A stretch of 56,908 nucleotides of DNA from G963555815 sp965249615 [NCBI: bacterium] (GTDB lineage Bacteria; UBA8248; JACPRG01), in the NCBI GenBank assembly GCA_965249615.1, contig CBDFMI010000002.1, positions 1 to 56,908 on the forward strand, in the 5' to 3' direction. Below the pieces are notes generated by a model. The model did not search any database and was not told the origin of the DNA. It was given only the letters and a program-made list of their open reading frames with translations. Shown in pieces: positions 23,320-30,453 of this stretch (the stretch's first letter is position 1; each line of letters begins with the position of its first letter). The position numbers and the translations under genes are program-made.

Positions 23320-25728
23320 ATGACGGGCCCTCCTCTGATTGAAAAGATCCGAAGGCCCCTGGACTTTCTCGCGCGACAGGCCTCTTCTCGCCTTTCGGTC
23401 GTGTCAGGCATCGAAAAGACCCTTGCGGCCTGGATAGATGAGGTGCTGAAGACCCACTCGGGCAGAGAGGTCCAGGGACTCCTCAAGGATCTCAGGAAGG
23501 CCTTTTCGGGTTTTGACGCCCTCCCCGCCGAGGAAAAGCGGCGACGGGTGAACCAGGGCAAAGATCTCCTCCCCCGCCTTGAGGCCCTGCTCCAGCCCCC
23601 CCGCAGCGGCTCAGGCCCCTTTGCACAATCTATTCAATTCGTAAAGGGGGTGGGGCCACGCCGCGCCCAGACCCTCGAACGTCTGGGGATCTCCACTGTG
23701 GGAGACGCGCTTTATTTCCTCCCGCGCCAGTACGCAGATCGAAGCCGCCTCAAAAAGATTCAGCAGCTCGTCCCCGGGGCGGAAGAAACCTTGCTGGCAG
23801 AGGTGCACGGGGCGGGGCCGGTCATGACCGGGCGGGGCCGCCGGATGTACGAGATAATCTTCGCCGATGAGACTGGATGGTTGACAGGGGTGTGGTTCAG
23901 CTTTCGCCCGTCCTATATGACCGAGCATTTTCCGTCTGGGCGCCGTTTCCTGCTGAGCGGCATGATCCGTCAAAATCCACATCGAGGCGGGAGGCTGGAG
24001 ATCTATCACCCGGAGGCAGAGGAGGTAGACGAGGGGGGTCCCGGCTCCAGGGAGCCGATTCATCTGGGACGGATCGTCCCCATCTACCCCTCCACAGAAG
24101 GGCTCCATCAGAGAACCCTTCGGGCCCTGATGAAAGAGGTGGTGGAAGGTTTTGCAGCAGGGGCAGTAGAAACAATCCCCCCCGCCGTCGTGAAGCAACA
24201 GCGCCTGATCCCCCTATCGAAGGCCCTTCAGGGGGTTCATTTTCCTCCCGAGGGGGCCAACGTGGACTCCCTCAACCAGGGTCGATCTCCCGGCCACCAG
24301 CGTCTCATCTTCGATGAGCTCTTTTCCCTCCAGGTGGGCCTTGCCCTTCGCCGCGCCCAGACAAAAAGGTCGAAACGGCGGTTCAGTTATCGCGTCGAGG
24401 GCCCCCTGACCGAAGGTCTCCAGGCCCATTTGGATTTTTCGCTGACCACCGCCCAGAAACGAGTCATCGGAGAAATCGCCCAAGACCTGTCGGGCCCCTT
24501 TCCCATGAACCGACTCCTTCAAGGGGATGTGGGCAGCGGGAAAACCTTGATGGCCCTTCAGGCCATCCTCATGGCGGTCCAAAGCGGATACCAAGCGGCC
24601 TTTATGGCCCCCACGGAAGTCCTGGCAGAGCAACACGCCCTCACCCTTCGGGGTCTCACAGAACCCCTCGGGGTCTCCACCGTCTTGCTGACGGGACGTC
24701 TGAAGGGAAAGAGCCGGACAAAAATCCTTGAGGCCCTCGCTCGCGGAGAGGTCGCCATCGCCATCGGAACCCATGCCCTCATCCAGGAGGACGTTCGGTT
24801 CAAAGCCCTCTCTCTCGCGGTCATCGACGAGCAGCACCGATTTGGCGTTATGCAGCGCTCGGCCCTTCGAGAGAAGGGCGAGACCCCAGACATCTTGGTC
24901 ATGACGGCCACTCCCATCCCGCGGACCCTGACCCTGACCGCCTACGGGGATCTCGACCTCTCGGTTCTGGATGAGCTCCCGGCCGGCCGCCAGCCGATCA
25001 AGACCCAGGTCTTCACTGGAGGGAAGGCGGATCGAATCCGAAAAATCTTGAAGGCGGAGTTGGAAGCGGGACACCAGGCCTATGTCGTCCTCCCGCTGGT
25101 GGAGGAGACAGAGCGTTCCGACCTCAATGCGGCAGTAGAGATGGCCGAACGCATCAGAGAGGAGTTCCCCCAGTACCCTGTGGGGCTCCTCCATGGCCAG
25201 ATGAAGGGGGAAGAGAAGGAGCGGATGATGCGGGCCTTCGCCGCAGGCGAGGTGGCCATCCTGGCGGCGACGACGGTGGTGGAGGTGGGGGTCGATGTCC
25301 CCAACGCGACCGTTATGTGGGTGGAGCACGCCGAGCACTTCGGCCTCTCCCAGCTCCATCAGCTGCGGGGCCGGGTGGGACGGGGCGATGCACCCTCCTT
25401 CTGCTTCCTTCACGCCTATCCCCCTCTCACCGAGGAGGCCAAGGCCCGCCTAAAGGTGATGTCACAGACCCAGGACGGCTTCGTCATAGCGGAAAAGGAC
25501 CTGCAGATGCGAGGGCCCGGAGAGATCCTGGGGACCCGCCAAACGGGGGTCCCCGAGCTTCGCTTGGCCCACCTCCTTCGCCACGCTCCCCTCCTTGCCG
25601 CAGCCCGACAGGAGGCCTTTCGTCTTGTCGAGGAGGACCCAGACCTCAGGCAGCCCACTCACGAGAACCTCAGATTGTGGGTCGACCAGCAATGGGGAGA
25701 GACCCTCCGCTTGGTCGACGTAGGCTAG
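23320..25728 (+). CDS. recG: ATP-dependent DNA helicase RecG
   Basis: 802 residues; reverses stalled replication forks and unwinds branched DNA. The wedge/OB domain is at about 105-290 (IQFVKGVGPRRAQTLERLGI, PRQYADRS), then the helicase: LLQGDVGSGKT (Walker A), MAPTEVLAEQH, VIDEQHRFGVMQR (DEQH box), MTATPIPRTL, and motif VI LHQLRGRVGRG. The N-terminal extra 100 residues are common in long RecG forms. The start codon has no strong ribosome site. Confidence 0.96.
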   Translation: MTGPPLIEKIRRPLDFLARQASSRLSVVSGIEKTLAAWIDEVLKTHSGREVQGLLKDLRKAFSGFDALPAEEKRRRVNQGKDLLPRLEALLQPPRSGSGPFAQSIQFVKGVGPRRAQTLERLGISTVGDALYFLPRQYADRSRLKKIQQLVPGAEETLLAEVHGAGPVMTGRGRRMYEIIFADETGWLTGVWFSFRPSYMTEHFPSGRRFLLSGMIRQNPHRGGRLEIYHPEAEEVDEGGPGSREPIHLGRIVPIYPSTEGLHQRTLRALMKEVVEGFAAGAVETIPPAVVKQQRLIPLSKALQGVHFPPEGANVDSLNQGRSPGHQRLIFDELFSLQVGLALRRAQTKRSKRRFSYRVEGPLTEGLQAHLDFSLTTAQKRVIGEIAQDLSGPFPMNRLLQGDVGSGKTLMALQAILMAVQSGYQAAFMAPTEVLAEQHALTLRGLTEPLGVSTVLLTGRLKGKSRTKILEALARGEVAIAIGTHALIQEDVRFKALSLAVIDEQHRFGVMQRSALREKGETPDILVMTATPIPRTLTLTAYGDLDLSVLDELPAGRQPIKTQVFTGGKADRIRKILKAELEAGHQAYVVLPLVEETERSDLNAAVEMAERIREEFPQYPVGLLHGQMKGEEKERMMRAFAAGEVAILAATTVVEVGVDVPNATVMWVEHAEHFGLSQLHQLRGRVGRGDAPSFCFLHAYPPLTEEAKARLKVMSQTQDGFVIAEKDLQMRGPGEILGTRQTGVPELRLAHLLRHAPLLAAARQEAFRLVEEDPDLRQPTHENLRLWVDQQWGETLRLVDVG

Positions 25729-25761
25729 CCGGTCAAGAAGAAGGTGTTTGAAGGCGGGGTC

Positions 25762-26787
25762 TCAATTGTCGACGATGATCTTGATCTTCTGGCCGGGCCG
25801 CAGCGAGCCCTCCTCGTCGATCCCGTTTAGGAGGGCGAGGTCGAGAGCCCGGTGGGGGTTGTCGAGGACCTCTGCGGAGATGGAGGCGAGGGTGTCCCCA
25901 GGGCGGGCGGTGTAGATGCGGATTCGCTGACGGTCCTTCCGATTACCGTAGATGAGGCCCGTCAGTTGGGCCTTATAGCGGTCCTCGCCTATCTCGAGAT
26001 TGTTTCCCTTGAGGTTCCCCGACATCTCTTCCATCTTGAGGATCCTCAGGGTGGTCTCGGGGTGGGTGGAGCCAAAGCCGTGATAGCCGGCGCCCCGCAG
26101 GCGCTCCAGCTGGCGAAGTCGCCTCATGAATTTTCCCGCTTCCTCAGGGTCATAGCCGGCCCTGTTGGCGTAAAACAGGCCCTTCTCGTCGGCTTCGAAC
26201 TCAAACTCCTGCCCGTGTCCCAGCAGAATATTGGTGAAGACGGATTGGCCTAAGACAGCCCATTGGCCGGGATCTCCCACGCCAGACGCCGCCCCGCCTA
26301 TGGCGAGGGCCGCGGTGAGGAGCTGATAGCCGAGGGCCTCGGTCATGCGGCGGGCCCCGTGGCGCTGGGTGACATGGGCGATCTCGTGACCCAGCACGCC
26401 AGCCAGCTGGGACTCGCTGTTGAGGGCCGCCAGCATTCCTCGGGTGATATAGACGTACCCCCCGGGAAGGGCGAAGGCGTTCTCACTGGGATCGTCGACG
26501 ACCTTGAATCGATAAGTAACGTTCCGTCGCTCGGCGACCTGGACGATCTTCTGGCCAACCTGGTTGATGTAGTCCTGGAGGAAGGGGTCCGCGTAAAAGC
26601 CGAACTGCTGAATAATCTGTACGTCCGCTCGCTCGCCGAGCCGCTTCTCAGCGGCCTCGCTGATGATGGAAATCCCCTGGGCCCGCGCCAACGGGAGGTC
26701 CCAGGAAGCGAAGGTCCAGGTGACCAGGGAGAGGCCAATCAGAAGGCGAAGCCATCTCGAAAGAGGTTTCTTTCTTCCCCACACCAT
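25762..26787 (-). CDS. Secreted M48-family metalloprotease with C-terminal LysM domain
   Basis: 341 residues. An N-terminal signal segment ends near ARA (about 36). The M48 zinc site is HEIAH at 134-138 with the third ligand Glu in FEFEADEKG; NAFALPGGYVYITRGML is the family active-site strand. A C-terminal LysM-like module (IYTARPGDTLASISAEVL) should bind peptidoglycan. It resembles the periplasmic protease BepA/YfgC without the TPR part, and likely degrades misassembled outer-membrane proteins. It converges on recG. Confidence 0.9.
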   Translation of the reverse strand: MVWGRKKPLSRWLRLLIGLSLVTWTFASWDLPLARAQGISIISEAAEKRLGERADVQIIQQFGFYADPFLQDYINQVGQKIVQVAERRNVTYRFKVVDDPSENAFALPGGYVYITRGMLAALNSESQLAGVLGHEIAHVTQRHGARRMTEALGYQLLTAALAIGGAASGVGDPGQWAVLGQSVFTNILLGHGQEFEFEADEKGLFYANRAGYDPEEAGKFMRRLRQLERLRGAGYHGFGSTHPETTLRILKMEEMSGNLKGNNLEIGEDRYKAQLTGLIYGNRKDRQRIRIYTARPGDTLASISAEVLDNPHRALDLALLNGIDEEGSLRPGQKIKIIVDN

Positions 26788-27052
26788 GTTTTCTCTTCCT
26801 CTGCGAACCCTTCTGCGACTGAGTCCCGAGATGTCAACTATTTTAATCTAAAAGATAGGATTCTGAAACCCCCCTGGCAAACAAACCCTGGGTGGCCCCG
26901 CGGGGTCGCTCAGGGCAAACCCGGCCCCTCAGAGGCGATTTGGGGCTGGATCCCTCCCCGTTTCGGTTATGATGAAGCGCAATTCACCTTTTACAGAATT
27001 GGGGTTAGGCGCAACCCAGAACATCCCCGCAAGAGAAAAGGGGAGAGGGAAG

Positions 27053-27727
27053 ATGAGCCCAGAAAAAAAAGAAAAAAGGATGCAACAGTGGAAAATACCC
27101 GAAACGGTCAAAATTCGGGAGCTTCTCAGCCTCATGGAGGCGCGGCGGACTGTCCGCGGGTACAAACTCGATCCGGTTCCTGATGGGGCCATCGAGCAGA
27201 TCCTGGAGGCTGCCCGGTTGGCTCCGTGCGGGGCCAATCAGCAGCCCTGGCAGTTTGTCGTGGTCAGGGAACCTGGAACGCGAAAGAAGCTGGTCGAGGC
27301 CCTTGCCGACGGACTCGAAGTCGATCGCAGGCAAGAGGAGTTTCGTCCGGTGGGATATCGTCACCTGAACCCCCGGAAGCCCTATTGTTCCCACGCACCG
27401 GTTTTTATTGTGGTGTGCGGCGATGTCCGAACCCAAGAGGCTTATCCGCTAGCCTACCATCGCGATTGGATCTTCATCGAGAGCCTCGCAGCCGCAACGA
27501 TGAGCATTCATCTGGCAGCCACGGCCCTGGGCCTTGGGACCATGTGGCAATCGGTCACTCCCTATATGGAGACGCAGATCAAGGCGATCCTCGACATCCC
27601 CGAGCCGTATGTGATCCCCAATATAGCCCCCATTGGCTACCCAAAAACCGTGGTGGGAGAGAAGGACGCGAAAAGTCTTGAGGAAATCTTTCACTGGGAC
27701 CGCTACGACCAAGTCTCCGCTTCATAG
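27053..27727 (+). CDS. Nitroreductase-family FMN oxidoreductase
   Basis: 224 residues. The FMN-binding signature MEARRTVRGYK, then AARLAPCGANQQPWQFVVV, and the C-terminal ATALGLGTMW plus APIGYPK identify the family. The substrate is not known; reported family activities include nitro reduction and dehalogenation. ATG at 27053 is preferred because GAGGGAAG precedes it; an in-frame start at 26969 would add 28 residues without conservation. The gap 26788-27052 holds nothing clear. Confidence 0.87.
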   Translation: MSPEKKEKRMQQWKIPETVKIRELLSLMEARRTVRGYKLDPVPDGAIEQILEAARLAPCGANQQPWQFVVVREPGTRKKLVEALADGLEVDRRQEEFRPVGYRHLNPRKPYCSHAPVFIVVCGDVRTQEAYPLAYHRDWIFIESLAAATMSIHLAATALGLGTMWQSVTPYMETQIKAILDIPEPYVIPNIAPIGYPKTVVGEKDAKSLEEIFHWDRYDQVSAS

Positions 27728-27831
27728 GCAACCTTGAATTTCATGAACATTCAAGAATCCACTTCGAACACCTCTAAAGGCCGGCCGCGAACGAAATGGG
27801 CCAAAAACCCCACCCAGAGAAGAAAGCGGTC

Positions 27832-29096
27832 ATGAACCGGTCCTCCAAAAGACTCACGAGGCGGGGTTTTCTGAAAAATCCGGGGCCGCGGCAGCGGCGC
27901 TGGGGACGGCTCAGTTTGTGCGCATGCCCTACACCCACGCCGCCCCGCCCATCAAGATTGGGGTGACGGCTGAACTCACCGGCGCCTTGGCGGACTTCGG
28001 TTTTTGGAACGGGAGATCTGCCCGAGCAGCCATTCAACGCATCAACGAAGCGGGCGGCATCGCGGGCCGCGAGGTGACCCTCATCGTGGAGGACACAGAG
28101 TCCAAGCCGCCGAGCGGTGTGAGAAAGACTCGAAAGCTCATCCAGCGCAACAAGGTGGACTTTATCTTCGGCTCCCACCACAGCGGAATCTGCCTGGCGT
28201 GCAACCCCATCTTGCAGGAGCTGCAGACCGTGGGCTTCCCCAACGGCGCCGCTACTTCCATCACCGGGGCAAAGGGAAACCCCTGGGTGTTCCGCATGGT
28301 CCAGAGCGTCCTCCACGAGGTCTACTCCGCCTCGGAGTGGGCGCTAGAAAACCTGGGCAAGCGCTGGACGCTGGTGGGGGTGGATTTTGCCTTTGGACAA
28401 GACCAGGTGAACCGGTGGGCCGAGCGGGTCGAGCACCTGGGCGGCAAGGCCCTTGACAAGATCATGGTGCCGGTCGGAACTGACAACGTGCTTCCCTACC
28501 TCAGCCGGATCAATCAGAGGGAGACTGAGGTCCTCTTCCACGCCTTCTTCAGCGCGAGCGCGGCCGCCTTCATCAAACAGGCTGGAAACATAGGCCTCCT
28601 GGAAAAGTTCACGTTCATCGGGACTTATGACAGCGTGGAAGGCCTGGACCCCGCCCCTTTCGAGGGATCCTACTTCTACACCCCTTTCCCCCAGCGATTG
28701 AGCCAAGCGCCGGAGGAGTTAAGGCCCTATGACGCGACTCTGAGGAAGGCCATCGGTGTGGATGAAGAGGGAGCGGACCTTCGGCGTAACCGCCGCCCCT
28801 CCGGCCACGCCCATAACGTCCTGGGGTGGGAGCTCATGTACCTCATCAAGGACGCCGTGGAGAAAACGGGGTACAAGAGCAAGAAGGACAGCCGGGACAT
28901 TATCGAGTTTCTACAGGGACACGAGACCGTGGCCGGCCCCCAGTACCCCCACGGCGGCAAGCTCATCCGGGCCCAGGACCATCAGGCCTTCTTAGACTTC
29001 TATATCCAAAAGGTGGTGAACGGAAAATACGAGCTGGTCGGCCAGGCCCCCCGGGAAAAGGGAATGTACCCACCCCAAGGAGACCTGAGGGTCTAG
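27832..29096 (+). CDS. Tat-exported ABC-type solute-binding protein (amide/branched-chain amino acid type), one-base frameshift in the signal peptide
   Basis: The chain from 27918 is a periplasmic-binding-fold protein (IKIGVTAELTGALADFG, AAIQRINEAGGIAGREVTLIVED, FIFGSHHSGICLACNPIL). Upstream, ATG 27832 starts MNRSSKRLTRRGFLK, a twin-arginine motif; the following AGAAAAALG-type signal helix is one frame away. Restoring one A in AAAAA (27874-27878) joins both, giving about 421 residues. So the real gene should start at 27832. It resembles UrtA/FmdD/LivJ-type receptors. No permease or ATPase gene is near, so its partner is elsewhere. Confidence 0.78.
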
Positions 29097-29456
29097 CCCA
29101 GGCCTGCTCCTTACCCCCCAAAGCGGTCCTCCCCCTCTCCAGGCTTAAATCTTCCACGCCTGAGAAGGGCTAAACGCGCCCCACTCACTGTGGCCCCTCA
29201 GCCCCAACTGTCGAGGGGTTTTCCCCGCCCTTTATTGTCTTGTCGCCTTTCCTACCCTTCTTGAGCATTTCAAGAGCCGCCCGCCTTTTAGCCTTATATC
29301 TATTTGATTTTAAATTAGTTAAAAAAATTACGGGGCGTGCGTGACATTCTGGCACAGGGATTGCTTCTCCTGAAGGGTTGCCGACTATATCGATAGACCC
29401 TGAGGTGCACTCGCGAGGAGTTGGTCCGAAAAGGGACCGCCTCGAAAAGGAGAGCA
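29097..29456. other. Intergenic region with the flp promoter
   Basis: 360 bp without an ORF I can support. It has a T-rich stretch at about 29220-29280, an A/T-rich tract (TTTTAAATTAGTTAAAAAAA, about 29307-29328), and the sigma-54 promoter at 29350-29365. The A/T tract just upstream of that promoter could be a bending or activator-contact site. Confidence 0.6.
29350..29365 (+). promoter_or_regulatory. Sigma-54 (-24/-12) promoter ahead of the flp pilin genes
   Basis: TGGCAC at 29350-29355, a 5-bp spacer, TTGCT at 29361-29365: a full match to the TGGCAC-N5-TTGCW consensus. It is 91 bp upstream of the first pilin ATG. Such promoters need an NtrC-type activator, which is not in the window. Confidence 0.75.
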
Positions 29457-29615
29457 ATGACGGTTTTCATCAAGTTCTGGAAGGACAGAAAAGGACAGGG
29501 GCTGACAGAGTTCGCCCTCGTCATTGCCCTGGTGGCGATCGCCGTCATCGCGGCCATGACAGCGCTTGGGGGCGGCGTCTCCAACAGTTTGAACACTATC
29601 GTGGGGAGCCTCTAG
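29457..29615 (+). CDS. flp: Flp/Fap-type pilin 1
   Basis: 52 residues: a short basic leader (MTVFIKFWKDRKG), the Flp processing site GQGLTEFAL (usually GxxxxEY; here Phe replaces Tyr), then a hydrophobic helix (VIALVAIAVIAAMTALGGGV). A prepilin peptidase would cut before the hydrophobic part. GGAGAG sits just before the ATG at 29457, which decides the start. It is almost a copy of pilin 3 at 30191. Confidence 0.88.
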   Translation: MTVFIKFWKDRKGQGLTEFALVIALVAIAVIAAMTALGGGVSNSLNTIVGSL

Positions 29616-29683
29616 GCCCCCCATTTCCGCCAGGGAGAGTTTTTTCAGTGGGATAGGGCTCAACTGCAAGGGAGAAAAAGGAC

Positions 29684-29803
29684 ATGGGCATCGGGACTGC
29701 GATTTTCTGGCTTGCCGCATTGACCGTCGGGGTCATCATCCACGTCCGGCGGGACTCCCGAAGGTATGTCGAACTGAGAGGGAGGATCGAAGAAGGCTGG
29801 TGA
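29684..29803 (+). CDS. Small single-span membrane protein, 39 aa
   Basis: MGIGTAIFWLAALTVGVIIH is one membrane helix; the rest (VRRDSRRYVELRGRIEEGW) is charged and helical. AGGGAGAAAAAGGAC precedes the ATG. It lies between two flp genes. I do not recognise a family; a pilus accessory or a coincidental ORF are both possible. Confidence 0.45.
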   Translation: MGIGTAIFWLAALTVGVIIHVRRDSRRYVELRGRIEEGW

Positions 29804-29868
29804 TGCGCAGTGCCCGTTCCTACGGAGGTCCGGGCGATGCCATCTACCACAAGCCAAAGAGGTGCCGT

Positions 29869-30135
29869 ATGGAGGGCAGCAGGATTTGGAGAATGTGTTT
29901 CAGGTGGTTGAGGAAGGACGAGGGTCAGGGACTGACCGAGTACGCCCTCATCCTCTTCGCGGTTGCCCTTGCGGTCATAGCGACCCTGACGCTGCTTGGG
30001 GGGAACGTCACAGATTCTCTGAACGATGCGGCCGACAGCTTTAGCAGCCGAGGGGGAGGGGGGCAAGGGCCCCCAGCGGGTCGAGGACCTCCCCCGGGAC
30101 GTGGGGCCCCCGCCGGGCGTGGGGCCGGTAGGTAA
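29869..30135 (+). CDS. Flp/Fap-type pilin 2 with Pro/Gly/Arg-rich tail
   Basis: 88 residues. The leader ends in RKDEG, the processing site is GQGLTEYAL, and the hydrophobic helix (ILFAVALAVIATLTLLGGNV) is standard. After residue 60 comes a low-complexity tail (SSRGGGGQGPPAGRGPPPGR) not seen in the sister pilins. ATG at 29869 is used (AGAGG upstream); 29893 is a good alternative with GGAGA. Confidence 0.78.
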   Translation: MEGSRIWRMCFRWLRKDEGQGLTEYALILFAVALAVIATLTLLGGNVTDSLNDAADSFSSRGGGGQGPPAGRGPPPGRGAPAGRGAGR

Positions 30136-30190
30136 CTTTAGGACAGCTGTTCTGAGAAAGAGCCGTTTAGATGAGGAAAGGAGTGGAGAA

Positions 30191-30349
30191 ATGAAACGAT
30201 TCGTCAAGTTCTTGAAGGACAGAAAAGGCCAGGGGCTGACAGAGTACGCCCTCATCATCGCCCTGGTGGCGATCGCCGTCATCGCCGCGTTGACCTTGCT
30301 GGGCGGGGGCGTCACCACCACTTTGAACACCATCGTGGGGAGCCTCTAA
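30191..30349 (+). CDS. flp: Flp/Fap-type pilin 3
   Basis: 52 residues, MKRFVKFLKDRKG leader and GQGLTEYALI site, then a hydrophobic helix ending LNTIVGSL. It shares about three quarters of its residues with pilin 1, including the whole C-terminus, so the pair is a recent duplication. GTGGAGAA precedes the ATG. Assembly would need a Tad-type ATPase, platform protein and prepilin peptidase, which are not in the window. Confidence 0.88.
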   Translation: MKRFVKFLKDRKGQGLTEYALIIALVAIAVIAALTLLGGGVTTTLNTIVGSL

Positions 30350-30453
30350 CACTTTCACCGGTAGCGGGCTTCTTGAAGGAGACGGGGGAGGCCCACCTCC
30401 CCTCCCCTGTTTCGCACTTTTAATCGAGCGTACGGCTTAAGGAGAGAAAGCAG

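Noticed and set aside
27733-27755. Terminator after the nitroreductase gene
   Set aside because: CTTGAAT and ATTCAAG can pair with a 9-nt loop, but the stem is short and AT-rich and there is no T tract.
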